Counted from the stretch's first letter, positions 13,020 through 24,816 are shown. The stretch is DNA of 64,000 bases from Orientallactaga sibirica (GCA_036365145.1 JAEOAD010000012.1:41918501-41982500), one strand, 5' to 3'. Made by a program: numbers and translations. Notes: a model not told the origin generated them from the sequence alone.

Positions 13020-13208
13020 ATTGGCACACCAGGGCCTCCTGTCACTGTCGTCAAACTACAGATTTGTGCTCCATCTTTTGTGCATGTGTGACCTTGCATG
13101 CTTGCATCGCCTTGTGCATCTGGTTTATGTGGGATCTGGAGAGTCAAACATAGGTCCTTAGGCTTCACAGGCAAGTGCCTTAACTGCTAAGCCATCTCTC
13201 CAGCCCAT
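12961..13208 (-). repeat. tRNA-derived SINE, long subfamily, nested in LTR
   Basis: A minus-orientation copy with a (GA)n stretch at 12994-13018 and head GCTAAGCCATCTCTCCAGCC at 13187-13206. It has an extra segment of about 25 bp (around 13080-13112) that most copies lack. A perfect 11-bp TSD, TGCCTTTTCTT, lies at 12950-12960 and 13214-13224. Confidence 0.93.
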
Positions 13209-13388
13209 CTCTATGCCTTTTCTTCCATGATAGGCTGTAACCTGGAACTGTAAACTAAAATAAGCCCTTTTCCCTTAAACTGATTTTTGTTAGGTATTTT
13301 GTCCCAGCAATGGGAAGATAACTAATACACTGGAATTGAGAGGTAGAAATTCCTGATCTGCATCTACTTTTTATAAAGAGATTGTTTG

Positions 13389-13586
13389 TGGCTGGAGAGA
13401 TGGCTCAGAAATTAAGGCACTTGCCTGCAAAGCCTAATGACTTGGGATCAATTCCCCAGTACCCACATAAAGCCAGATACACAAAGTCGTGTATTCATCT
13501 GGAGTTCATTCGTGATGGATAGAGGCCCTGATGTGCCCATATTTATATTCTCTCTCTCTCTTTTCCTCCTTGCAAATAAATAAATC

Positions 13587-13587
<1 letters not shown>
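13389..13587 (+). repeat. tRNA-derived SINE (outer arm of inverted pair)
   Basis: Head GGCTGGAGAGATGGCTCAG, TC-rich stretch, tail AAATAAATAAATCATT. Its apparent TSD AAAGAGATTGTTTG (13375-13388) reappears with two differences at 13849-13862, beyond the next SINE. The next SINE therefore landed in this one's tail. Confidence 0.9.

Positions 13588-13629
<42 letters not shown>
13588..13629. repeat. (TA)n microsatellite
   Basis: About 20 uninterrupted TA units lie between two oppositely oriented SINEs. Confidence 0.97.
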
Positions 13630-13632
<3 letters not shown>

Positions 13633-13829
13633 TCAATTTATTTATTTATTTGAGAGAAAGGAAGCAGAGAGACAGAGAATGGGCACGCCAGGGCCTCTAG
13701 CCACTGCAAATGATCTCCAGACACATGTGCCACCTTGTGCATTTGGCTTACATGGGTCCTGGGGAATTGAACCTGGGTCCTTTGGCTTTGCAGGCTTGTG
13801 CCTTAACAACTAAGCCATTTCTCCAGCCC
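13630..13829 (-). repeat. tRNA-derived SINE (inner arm of inverted pair)
   Basis: A minus-orientation copy from TTTATTTATTTATTTGAGAG to TAAGCCATTTCTCCAGCCCC. It flanks the (TA)n tract opposite the copy at 13389. Confidence 0.93.
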
Positions 13830-14534
13830 CAATAATATATATTTTTAAAAAGGGACTGTTTGAAGAGGGAGGCTGCTCCTTTGCCCATGTAGTTTATTCA
13901 AATTGATAAAGCCTGAGTATCCCTGATTAAAACACAAGTGTGATGCATCATTGTCTAATTTGTCTGTAGGGGGTATTGATGCCCTGCTGTGTCTGATTAG
14001 TAGGATGAGCATAAAAAGGAGGTTCAAAAATATCACCTACATGCATACATAGTACATGTATACATATTCAACTGCACCTATTGTTATTGTTCTGATGTGA
14101 GAAAAGGTGTGGTGTGAGTGTAGGAGTGTTTGCAAAATCTTATTTTTGAATCTGGGGCCCCAACTACCCATAAATCTGGCTTCACACTTGAGGTTTTTGC
14201 AAACTTTAACCAGTGCTAATATAGAGAGTGAGGATCACAGGGTTTATGTCTAGAACAGTTGAGATAATAACTGTCATTGCAGAGGGAGTGTCTGACAGGA
14301 AGTAAGATATCAGGTTGGTGAGTTAGGGTTGACACTATTGCAGATTGGGTCCTGGAAGTCTCATAGCTGGGCCTAAGAGTTCCACAGGTTCTTAACCCCT
14401 CAGGGAGAGGGGCTGCCTGCAGAGGGAAAGATGACTGACAACATGTGCACACTAAGAATCCTCCCTGAAGGGTTGAGCTAGCAATAATAACTGATGAATT
14501 GGCAATGATAAATAAGCATATTGAGCAGTCTCCA

Positions 14535-14655
14535 TGGCCAGGCATCTGCATGTACTTCCTCATTTTATTCAGACCAGAACCCTGGGTTAGAGATACCATT
14601 ACTTTTCTCAATGTCAGATAGGAAGGATAGAACCAAATTTGAATCTCAACTCTTT
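14535..14655 (-). repeat. MIR relic
   Basis: A weak reverse MIR order: TACTTCCTCATTTTATTC, then a pair of degraded core blocks, then a run resembling GGATTTGAACC at 14635-14650. Confidence 0.4.
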
Positions 14656-14739
14656 TTCTTAAAGATCTGCACTTATTATCTTAAAATACCTTTTTACAGT
14701 TGGGCTCTGAGAAACACTTGATGTTAAAAAGGTGTACAT

Positions 14740-15055
14740 CTTAATTAATTTTTTAAAAATTTCATACATGCATATATTTTAATCATATTCACTGCTATTA
14801 CCTTTTCTTTCCCCACTCTTTCTGAACCCCTTCTTCTCAACAAGTTTCCCTTTTACTTTGTGTGATCCATTGAGTTTAATTAAAGTTGCTTGTATGGGGT
14901 GGAGGGCTGCCAGAGAATGGGGAAGTTACCATTGGCTATAGCACTGAAGGAACTCTTTCTTCCTTACCGGCAACCATCAAGTACCACTAGCTCCTCAAGC
15001 AATGTGGGACCTCACGATCCCCTTCTCTATCCAAATCTTTTTATATTTTTAAGGG
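14740..15055 (-). mobile_element. L1 3' UTR fragment, rodent Lx-like
   Basis: The plus strand carries a reverse-oriented rodent L1 3' end: TTCATACATGCATATATTTT, then a block ending ATCCATTGAGTTTAATTAAA, then TTACCATTGGCTATAGCACT, then a block with AGCTCCTCAAGCAATGTGGG. No ORF2 sequence is attached. Confidence 0.65.
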
Positions 15056-15276
15056 TGAAGTAGAAAACAAGTTGTAATTTGTTCAGTAGAACCAGTTAAT
15101 TGATACTGGGTACCTATGTGGGAAAGGTGGCAAGGTGGTCCCCAGGTTCAGTGGGGAAGGATGCTTTGGTCAGTTTATACTGGCAGAGAAGAGGGACAGT
15201 GATGGCATTGTTCTGTGCATTGGCAGGTCCTGTTAAAATTGTATTGCAAAAAGTTTCTTAGAATTCATGTATGTCA

Positions 15277-15634
15277 GGGACTGGGGAAATTGCTCAGTAG
15301 ATAAGAATATTTGCCACACAGACATGATGGCCTGAGTTTAACCTCCAGCACTTGTGAAAAACAGTCAGGTGTGGCCATGCACACCTATAATCCAAGTCCT
15401 GTGGTGGGCAGAGACTGGAGAATCACTGGGGCTTGCTGGTCAGCCAGTCTGACTGAAAACATAGCAGCTACAGCCTCAGGGAGAAACTCTGTCAAGGAAA
15501 CAACCTGGGGGTGTGAGGATGCCCAACATTCTCCTCTGGCCTCTACATGCATGCACATGGGTCACGTGCATCTTCATGTACATGTGCATAGTCTATACAT
15601 ACACATATTCTACACACACAGGCAAAAAGAAATC
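15277..15634 (+). repeat. B4-like tRNA/B1 composite SINE
   Basis: Head GGGACTGGGGAAATTGCTCA, then GGCCATGCACACCTATAATC, then GGGGCTTGCTGGTCAGCCAG, a CTGTCA-containing tail of the B1 part, and a CA/TG-rich 3' end. Confidence 0.8.
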
Positions 15635-18289
15635 ATGTAGCTCAGTCTTGTGGGTTTATCAGAGAGCAAACAGCAGCCCAATCTGTGAGGTTCTGCTCAT
15701 TTGGGTGAAAGTTATTTCTCAGTTTTTGCCTTCTCAAAACATCAGCTGAGAAACATAAACAGTTTAAGCAGAAGTTTATTTAGCAAATCAAAGCATGGAA
15801 TACTCCAGAGAGAGATTGGAGCAGGAGGACCTGCGGGGAGAACATGAAGGGGTGTGTTCTACATTGCTTAAGAAGTTTTTATGAATATTTATTTCTCTCC
15901 CAAATCATGGTGGATAGGATCTACCTTTTAAGGTAATTAGTGTCATAATTCTCTTGAAAAGCTCATAAAGAAAGGGGTGTCAAATACCACAATGCAAATG
16001 ATATTATAATGAACGCAGTGTCTTTTAAGGATGCATGCCCTTCATTAATGTATATATGTGACAATTGGGAAAGCTCCTTGGTGCCTCAGTTTCTTTTTTA
16101 GCAGTAGATTCTAACTTTAGCTTCAAGGATGCTTAATCACAAAGGGGCATTCTGACCAGCAGGAGAAATGGCTACCAAGGCACAGCTGGTTACTTCATAG
16201 CTAGCTCAGTCTCTGCTCATTATGTCCAGTTAAATTGAGAACCCAGGTCTCCCACTTCCAGTCGTGTGCTTGTGTCTTTAGCACATGGGGAAACCAAAAA
16301 TTGTCCTTATTGAGTGTTCGGATAGGAGCAGGGGACTCACAAGCATTCCAGCATCTTTACAATGGCTTGAGAGCACAAGACTACAGCTGTATTCTATTAC
16401 CATTACAAAGCTGCTTTCTGCATGAAGTTGGATCAGTTCTTGAAGACATTAGATGTTTTGTACCTCAGAAAAGATTTACTACAGAGTTCCTCAGGGATAT
16501 CAAGCAATAACTTTGAGTTAATATTTACAGAGAATCCTCTTTGAACTTAGAGGAGAGGGCATATTAGCTATTGCCCCAAAGTGAAGTGACTTTTGGAGAA
16601 CAGTGACAGGAGTCAAGCAGACACTGTCTATTGGTCAATGGACTTTGGAATCAAGGGAGACATGGGTTTTATTGTATTCTTCTTGGAGCACATGTTAATG
16701 TTCAGAGATGAAGACCTCATGGGTGACATGGATGTTTCACACAGGATGACAGATGCATCAGACCACTTCTAGAGGTGAAAACGCCTTGATTAGTAGCTTC
16801 CTTCATGACTGATTCTGAAACCCTGGCCCTTTTGTTTTCCAAGCTAATCCATGGATTCTGTCAGTATCCTCATTTTCACTAATAGACATGGAATAACACT
16901 GGTCCCATACCGTGTGGGTGCAGAGGCCCCTGGTGACCAGCATATCACATACAATATTCTTCTGAGAGTAAACTACATTTTCAGTACTTAACAGCAAACT
17001 CTGTGCTTGATCTGGGGGGATACATCAATAATCTTAAGAAGTTGAGGCAGGAGGAGAGTGAGTTTGAAGCCAGCCTGGACTCTTAAAAACCCAAAACCAA
17101 CAAACTAGCCAAATGACTTCTAATGTTTCATCTAAATATTATATCAAACATGCATGCATCGTCTATATTGCCTAATGTTTTGCCTCAAACAATATGCCAT
17201 GAATCCAGTGATGTTTAATTTTTCTTGAAATCGGAGGGGGGGCATACTGATCTCTGGGCCTTTTCTTGATCTGTTCTACTCCTCTCTCCTTGTTAAAATG
17301 ACTGCATGTGAACACCTGAATAGTTAGTGGATCAGTAGGCACACAAAGTGAAATTTTCAGAACCTACTCCAATTTCAGCTTTGCTGGTTGTTGCATACAT
17401 ATGTTATGCACCAGGACTGCTAAGGTAGTTAATGTCCTCTAGAGGCAGTGGAGGCCCAAGATGTTGAGCTTCATTTCCTTTGGTGCTTGTCCTTGACCCA
17501 GTGCAAAGTCTTTGGCTCAGCAGGAATGTCCCAGGGGAACATATCTTAAAAGTTCTTATAGCTGTGCTGTTCCCACTCTGTCTGTAAGTGTAGAAAGACT
17601 GGGGACACTGAGTCTGCCTGTGTCTCCCCTTCAGTGTGTACTGATGGATGAATAGGCAAACTGGGCAGCATATAACAATTGAATGTCATCACACCATGTG
17701 ACAGCACAGAAAGCAACTTCAAATTCCAAGAACCATGGCAAGCCAACAAGGAAGCCAGTTCTTTGCAGAGGAACAACAGCTGTTATCAAAAGATGTTTTG
17801 TTTTTCAAAACTGTGAAGATGTTTTTAAATATGGGCAGAATTATTGGTCATGTGGAACCTACATCCCCAGATGTTTGCCGTGCTGCCCTGGATCCAGCAC
17901 TAGAGCATTTGCAGGTATAATGACCTTCTGGCTAATAATGCAGTCATTCTTCAGGCCAAAGAAATGAATTCACTCTGAGAGGGCCTCTCTATTCCACGAT
18001 TCATCTGTGCTTTGATCTGGACAATGGTAGTTGGTACAGGGTAGAGTCTCATGCCCCTTCGCTTGCCTGTCAGTCCTGGTTCTCAATCACATTTTCAATA
18101 TAAGGAACCATGGCCTTCTTCACAGAGGGCTGAAAACGATAGTTTATATTTGGAAATTGTCGGGGGAATACACCAAGAATACTGATGAAGGGGTAGGGGT
18201 TGGTTTAGAATTTTTTTTAGTCAGTTCTAGCATTTAGATTTATAAGACAGAAGTCAGAAAAGTGTTTTAGGTGGGCTCAAGAGGCAGCA

Positions 18290-18410
18290 TTGAGCCATCC
18301 AGCCCAAATGTCCCACTCAGGGTGGAGGAAGTGGAGGCTCTGGGAGGCAAAGTGACCTGCCAGAGTTATCCAATTAGACACAGCAGTGTGTGGACCGTCG
18401 TTCATCTTCT
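18290..18410 (-). repeat. MIR relic
   Basis: The plus strand reads GGCTCTGGGAGGCAAAGTGA, CCTGCCAGAGTTATCCAA and ACACAGCAGTG, the reverse of the MIR core. Confidence 0.6.
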
Positions 18411-18671
18411 AACAGTCAGTCAAGGCAGTTTCTCTGGCCTCTTTTCTCATAAATTCAGGACAGACTCTAGAGAAGTATTTCTCCATATGTGCTTCATAAT
18501 CACTTATGTCAGAGCCAGCTTGGACACCCTTAAAATGCACATTTCTCAGTTTCATCCAGACTTACCAAGTAAAACTGAGGCAGGGGTATCTGCATTTTCA
18601 TATGCCCCTCAATGATTCTTATGTGTATCATCTTTCAGAAGCATCTGTTTAGGGCCTGGACATCAGCAGGT

Positions 18672-19035
18672 GGGGGTTGGGGAGATAGCTCACTGTGTAA
18701 GAGCTCTTGCTGCACAAGTGTGAACCCCGTGTTCTATTTCAGCACCTACGTAAAAAAAGCTGGGCAGGGCTACCCGGAACTGTAACCCCAGTGTTGAGGA
18801 GCTTAGAGACAGGTGAATCACGGGGGCTTCCTGGTCAACTATCTAACTGAAAAGTGGTGGTGTTCAGTGAGATATTTTGTCACAGGGAAATAAGGCAAAA
18901 GCCTGATAGAGGACATCATACCCCCTGCTTGACCTCAGCACATGTGTGCATAGGGCGTGTGCATATGCACACTCACATGCACTCACCCCCCATACTACCT
19001 ATACATACCAAACAACAACAACAACAAAAAATACC
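18672..19035 (+). repeat. B4-like tRNA/B1 composite SINE
   Basis: Head GGGGTTGGGGAGATAGCTCA, middle AACTGTAACCCCAGTGTTGA, then GGGGGCTTCCTGGTCAACTA, a CA/TG-rich 3' part, and an (AAC)n-type tail at 19010-19035. Confidence 0.8.
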
Positions 19036-19825
19036 AAGAACAAGAAATAGGCCTGTGACATAGGGCTAGAAATGAGCTCTAACTTTTAACCTCATGGAAT
19101 CTATCTTGAGGACACACCATTCATGGTTTCTTGCTGTTCTTAGTGCCAGTCATGTGGTGAGTTGAACGGAGCTAATGATGGCTCAAAGAGTAATCAGGCT
19201 CTTCTATTTTCCTAATGCCTGCTCTGGGCATAAGTATAACTATTAATATTGGTTCCTCCCCCCCCAACTGGCAATTTTATCTCTGTATATTGCTGTGCTG
19301 TACTTGGCAGAATATAATGAGTGCTTTGCAGGCATGCCTAGAAGTACAGGGCTACTCCAATCTGCTGTTGGTACACAGTACCTGGCCTCAAAATGTCTCA
19401 CAATGAGTCCACAAATAGTTCAGTGAGAGTCCCAATTACCTCTCCACGCAGATAATTATTACTTCTGCCATTTAAGTGAAATTTCAGTACATTGCTTGTA
19501 GCAACAAATTTAGGGGCATATTTATGCTGTACCTGCTTCTGTTCATAGCACAGATTTAAATTTTCATTTCTGACACATCTTTGAGCAGGAACTCAGCTGA
19601 TAATGAGTAAAATGATAACATCTTTTCACCCCCCACAACACCTAAGAGACTTCCAAAGTAAGACAAACCAAACTTGCCCCTACTATGCAATTTACCCTGT
19701 CCACAGGGGAGGTCTGTGTTTCATGGAAGACTAGTAATGGAGCAATTCTGTGGATTATTCAGCTGTTGAATGTGTTGTAGAAATGTGATGTCATGGCACG
19801 TTGGAAGTCTCTGCATTGAGTTTAA

Positions 19826-20333
<508 letters not shown>

Positions 20334-20906
20334 TGCCTGGAACCAGTGTTATTGCCAGCATTGTCTTTTGGGGGCTTAGCAACAATTCAGTCAATGTTAT
20401 CTAACACCAATAAGTTTCTGTATCATAGCTTGCCTAGGAAGCATGTGATTTGTTTATCTATTCCTACATGTAACTTACTGTGTTAATATGTGGGACACAT
20501 TGAGAACTCATTGTCAGATAACCAGTCAGTATTTGAGAAATTGTAATAAGTTTAAATGTCTTAAGTAGATTTGACATTTCTACTTAGTGGACAAACCACA
20601 TCGTTACCAAACTATATCTTACCCAAATTGTGTCTCTGCAATTTATAACAAGTCTTCTTCATTTTAGTTTGTGACCTTCCTTCTTCTTTCTTGGCTCTGA
20701 GCCTCTCCTCTGTGTTCATTAGATAAAATGAGAATAGCAGTGAAGTGGTCTCTGTTGTCAGTGTTTTCACCATATGATTTGAGATAAACCCAGTTTTGTT
20801 GGAAACGTCTCATAACACAATAACAAAAGATTCAGTATTCTACTTCAAAAATTATTGAGGTAACACAGTAGTTGGAATGACTTTAGGCTGTGTATTTAAA
20901 CACTGT

Positions 20907-20912
20907 AATAAA
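20907..20912 (+). terminator. Upstream candidate poly(A) signal of TPH2
   Basis: An AATAAA hexamer in an A-rich run 574 bases after the stop codon; it may give a shorter 3' UTR. Confidence 0.4.
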
Positions 20913-21075
20913 AAAGAACTTTTGACAAATACAACATATAGGTTGCATTGACCTTGTAGAAACAGAGTTCTGCAAGCTTACTGAAGTATTTTGGAAGGCA
21001 ATTCTTCCAGAAAGAATATTATAAAACATTAAATAGTAGGAGGAAAGCATATTGGGACTATGGATTTAATGCTAC

Positions 21076-21081
21076 AATAAA
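21076..21081 (+). terminator. Distal candidate poly(A) signal of TPH2
   Basis: An AATAAA hexamer 743 bases after the stop codon, followed within 40 bases by a TG/T-rich element. This is the better candidate for the main 3' end. Confidence 0.6.
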
Positions 21082-21100
21082 GTGAATTATTACCTGAGGT

Positions 21101-21748
21101 ATTTGTCTCATGTTTTTGGTTGAAGGACAAAAAATTCTTACGAATATAAGGGATCATCTTTGACTCCAAGGATGTAGAAACTGAGTCACAGAGAAGCTAG
21201 AGGATTTGCTGATGGTATTAAGGAAGTACACTGAAGGCCAATATTAATAGCCTACTGCATTTTCATTTTATATTGGCAAGTTCAACCTGGTATATGTATG
21301 TGTAGTAACAGAAGGGAAACTAAGGCCTATCAAAAGTAATGTTTATCTAAACAGAAATTGATTTGCAATTAAGAGTCACCAACAGTACATATATTGTTTC
21401 CCTCCCCAGCCCTAAACTGGACCAGACCTGTGAGAGGTTATCTACTTTCTCAATGTTTGGGAACTTTTGGGTAAACAACTGTGAAGTGTCATAAGTTTCT
21501 GATAGTCTTTGCCCTAACAGATAAAACCAAGTGGCTAAGTAAACTAATGAAGCTGCTGAGTGAACCAATTAATTTCATCTTTTGATTCCCTCACCAAATA
21601 CAATCATGGTTCCCTTGACTCTACTTCTTTTGGTAAGGAGTACAGGGATTAGATGAAGATGGATTGACAAGACGAAGTAAAGAAGAAAACTACTGACTTT
21701 TAAATTAGAAGTTGTTCAAGTAAATAATTTCAAATTAATTTCTAAGAC
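21101..21748. other. Intergenic, no recognised feature
   Basis: The sequence is unique-looking and A/T-rich. Short ORFs have no recognisable product. Confidence 0.5.
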
Positions 21749-21758
21749 TGTCCTTTCA

Positions 21759-21854
21759 GCCGGGCGTGGTGGTACATGCTTTTAATCCCAGCACTGGGGA
21801 GGCAGAGGTAGGAGGATCGCCGTGAGTTCAAGGCCACCCTGAGAATACAGAGAA
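21759..21854 (+). repeat. B1 SINE truncated at its 3' end, tailless
   Basis: A normal B1 head (GCCGGGCGTGGTGGTACATG) runs only to about the middle of the B1 and stops without an A-tail. A perfect 10-bp TSD, TGTCCTTTCA, lies at 21749-21758 and 21855-21864. Confidence 0.85.
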
Positions 21855-21890
21855 TGTCCTTTCAATAATAAAAAAGAAAAAATAAGTACC

Positions 21891-22076
21891 AGGGCTACAG
21901 AGATGTCTCAGGGGTTAATGTATTTATCTGCAAAGCCTAAGGACCCAGGTTCAATTCCCTAGGACTCATGTAAAACAAGATGCATAAGATGGTGCATGTG
22001 TCTGGAGTTCATTTGCAGTGGCTAGAGTCCTGGGCATACCCATTCTCTCCCTCCCTCTCTCTCATAAATAAATAAC
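21891..22076 (+). repeat. tRNA-derived SINE
   Basis: Head AGGGCTACAGAGATGTCTCA, complete body, TC-rich stretch, tail ATAAATAAATAA. The head is more diverged than in most copies. Confidence 0.88.
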
Positions 22077-22231
22077 ATATAGTTTTAAACCAATTCATAT
22101 TCTCATATGGGGCCCATTATTGGTAAAAAAAAATTTAGGTTTAAATATGTGTAGAAGAAACATGAGAAATGATTCAAGTATGCCTCAGGGTGAGGTCAAA
22201 ATAAAATGAAAATTCAGGACCTGAAGGTAAA

Positions 22232-22310
22232 AGTGCTCAAAGGCAGAGCACTTGCCTAGGTAAGTGTGAAATCTTGGGTCCAACCTACAATACCACAAAA
22301 CAAAAGCACA
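22232..22310 (+). repeat. ID-like tRNA SINE relic
   Basis: GGCAGAGCACTTGCCTAGG is followed by a degraded GGTTC box and an AC/A-rich tail. Confidence 0.4.
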
Positions 22311-22657
22311 ACCAAGCAAACACCATCCTCAACAAAACAAGCGAATAAAGAACAAAAACAACAAAAGACCATAAGAGAAAAACAATCCCCAAAGGCTTGG
22401 ATATTAGCTATCACAAATATCAAGGCTTTTTCATTTCTGAAGCATTGTCACAACAACTGAGTTCTCGAGAAGACTTGGAGCATAGACTGTGAGAGTCCTG
22501 AAGTTTAATCACTGTTCTAGGTGAAGGCGACAGTGACTTGGGAAGTTTTTGGTAGCAGAGAAATGATGAACAAGGTGAATCTAATTAAAATGATCTAGAA
22601 TGATTAAGCAGTTGTACATTTCAATAGTTTTATAGAATCCTAGTTATAGTTTCTTTT

Positions 22658-22837
22658 TCTTTTCTTTTTCCTTTTTTTTTTTTTTTTTTTTTTTTGGTTT
22701 TTGAGGTAGGGTATCACACTGGGCCAGGCTGACCTGGAATTAACTATGTAGTCTCAGAGTGGCCTCGAACTCATGGCAATTCTCCTATGTTTGCCTCCCG
22801 AGTGCTGGGATTAAAGGCATGAGCCACCATCCCCAGC
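22658..22837 (-). repeat. B1 SINE
   Basis: A minus-orientation B1 with a T-tail of over 20 bases (22671-22695) and head at 22837. A perfect 13-bp TSD, TATAGTTTCTTTT, lies at 22645-22657 and 22838-22850. Confidence 0.95.
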
Positions 22838-22967
22838 TATAGTTTCTTTTATAATCTCCTTTCCTAGATCTAAATGATCCTGAATAACTACTTATAAATA
22901 ACAATCTAGAATAATAATCTGGTGCAATAAATTCTAAAACTCTCTGAGTAAGTAATGGAATATTCTT

Positions 22968-23462
22968 GGCTGGGGATATGGCTCAGTTGGTAAAATATTG
23001 GCACACAAGAGTGAGGATCTGAGTTTGGGTTTCCAGCATCCATGCAAAACCTGGGCAAAGTGGCATGCATCTGTAATGCCAGTGCTGAAAAGATGGAGAC
23101 AGGGCTCTCCAGAGCCCACAAGAATGCTATTGTCAGGTTCAGTGAGAGAGAGCCTATCTTTAAAAAAAAGTGAAGAGAGCTGGAGAGATGGCTTAGTGGT
23201 TAAGGCACATTCCTGCGAAGCCTAAGGACCCAGGTTTGATTCTCCAGGTCCCATGTAAGCCAGATGCACAAGGTGGCATATGCATCTGGAGTTCATTTGC
23301 AGTGGCTAGAGGCCCTGGAGTTCCCATTCTCACTCACTCACTCTCCCTCTAATAAATACATCAATAAAAATAAAAACTTTTAAAAAAGGTGAAGAGTGAT
23401 TGTGGAAACACATGACTTTCAAATGTAAGCATACTCATGTGCATGTGCACCCCCAACACATG
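22968..23462 (+). repeat. B4-like SINE split by a tRNA-derived SINE
   Basis: Head GGCTGGGGATATGGCTCAGT at 22971-22990, middle GGCATGCATCTGTAATGCCA, then GAGAGAGCCTATCTTTAAAA. The 3' CA/TG-rich part resumes at about 23390-23462, after the inserted SINE. Confidence 0.8.
23178..23388 (+). repeat. tRNA-derived SINE nested in B4-like SINE
   Basis: Head GAGCTGGAGAGATGGCTTAG, tail AATAAATACATCAATAAAAA. Flanks AAAAAAAGTGAAGAG (before) and AAAAAAGGTGAAGAG (after) form the TSD. Confidence 0.93.
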
Positions 23463-23467
23463 TCCCC

Positions 23468-24243
23468 AGAAGTGTCAGACACAGGCTGGGCCCTGGGTGA
23501 AAGCAGGCCTAAGCTATCAGACACAACTAGGGTCCCCAGGCTATGGAGAGGTCACAGCAACCTGTACCCCAGGTGAATCTTGGGTCCTGGGAACTGTCAG
23601 GGGGAAGGCTCCTCCCTCCTCCCAGGGGTTGCAGTGAGCTTGGACCCCCTGGACAAATCTCAGGCCCAAGATTAGCAGGAGAAGGGATGCTCCCCCCCCA
23701 CCCCAGGGTGCCTGAACATCCTGATAAGTCTTAGGCTTTGCTCATAGCCCTGTGACCTTTAGCCAGTAACCTAGGGAACTCCTTGTACAGTATCAGCCAA
23801 CATTTACACAGGCCTCATACCCCTATGACTCATACCCTATACCTCTTCCTGCCACTATGTAGATCACCTGACCCTCTCCCTATGTGCTGGGATGAAAGTC
23901 CCTATATACCAACTAGGCATTGACAAACAACCTTTGAACCCACCAATCCCCTTGGGACCCTCTTCCCGCTCTCTCTCCCAACTGCTTATAAAATATAAAA
24001 ACCCAAAGCTGGGCGTGGTGGTGCACGCCTTTAATCCCAGCACTTGGGAGGCAGAGGTAGGAGGATTACCATGAGTTTGAGGCCTCCCTGAGACTACATG
24101 GTGAATTCCAGGTCAGCCTGAGCTAGAGACCCTACCTTGAAAAACAAAAACAAAACAAAACAAAACAAAACAAAACAAAATGTATACAAAAACCCATTTA
24201 CTTATTGAATAAATGAGAAATGTTCTCTGAAGCTGTCTCCCGG
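23468..24243 (+). mobile_element. Candidate retroviral-type LTR, interrupted by B1
   Basis: A relatively GC-rich block is unlike its surroundings. It contains G/C-rich semi-repetitive phrases (GGGTCCTGGGAACTG and relatives), a TATA-like TTATAAAATATAAAAACCC at 23985-24003, and an AATAAA after the B1 at about 24207-24212. This order fits U3-R of an ERV LTR. I cannot assign the family, and the ends are uncertain. Confidence 0.45.
24007..24180 (+). repeat. B1 SINE
   Basis: A near-complete B1 starting GCTGGGCGTGGTGGTGCACG with an (AAAAC)n tail. Flanks TATAAAAACCCA-like on the left and TATACAAAAACCCA on the right suggest a TSD. Confidence 0.95.
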
Positions 24244-24400
24244 TTTTTTTTTTTTTTTTGATTTTTTGAGGTAGGGTTTCACTCTAGCTCAGGCTGACCT
24301 GGAATTTACTATGTAGTCTCAGGGTGGACTTGAACTCATGATCCTCCTACCTCTGCCTCCCAAGTGCTGGGATTAAAGGCGTGCGCCACCATGCCCTGCT
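24244..24400 (-). repeat. B1 SINE
   Basis: A minus-orientation B1 with a T-tail at 24244-24260 and head GCGTGCGCCACCATGCCCTG. It lies 60 bp from the plus-strand B1, forming a short inverted pair. Confidence 0.93.
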
Positions 24401-24785
24401 CTCCTGGGTGTTTCTTCCCATCACACTCACAGCCCTCAAGACCATTGTCCGCCAGTGCCTGGATGCCTCTGGGGAGCTGGTGTACAATGTCCCCTTGAGG
24501 AACCAGGGACTCACACAGAAGCATATGAACAGTACATGCATATATACATGCATGCACACACCACACACAAACACAGAGGATAAAATCAAATCCAGAACAA
24601 TAATCTGGAACAATAAAATCCCAAGCTTCCAGTGCAAGTTACTGAATTTTCTTGGAGGAGAAAATTAGCTAAGAAATCTGAAATGTCTGTGTTCCTTGTT
24701 GTTTCTAGAACTTAGTGTTGCTTTAGACAAATTCTCAAGAGTTGTGTTATATTATTTTTCATTAAAAACAAACAAATAGCCACTG

Positions 24786-24793
<8 letters not shown>

Positions 24794-24816
<23 letters not shown>

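Larger units (their letters stand above)
12471..13329 (+). mobile_element. MT2-like ERVL LTR, split by two SINEs
   Basis: It begins GTGATGGCTTATATTGTCAA and ends AACTAATACA at 13329, as rodent ERVL (MT2-type) LTRs do. A TATA-like GTATAAAAAGGAG lies at 12645-12657. SINEs at 12662-12855 and 12961-13208 interrupt it; without them the LTR would be about 0.4 kb. No retroviral internal sequence is attached, so it is a solo LTR. Confidence 0.75.
20334..21100 (+). other. TPH2: TPH2 3' UTR
   Basis: A/T-rich sequence free of SINEs follows the stop codon up to about 21.1 kb. Candidate AATAAA signals are at 20907-20912 and 21076-21081. The second is followed by T-rich/TG-rich sequence (TTTGTCTCATGTTTTTGGTTG) of the kind found downstream of cleavage sites. 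The exact end cannot be read without transcript data. Confidence 0.75.

Noticed and set aside
24411..24530. ORF reading ALKTIVRQCLDASGELVYN, which looks protein-like
   Set aside because: I cannot match it to a family, it has no splice borders, and it starts inside a B1. It is probably repeat or LTR sequence; a protein search would settle it.
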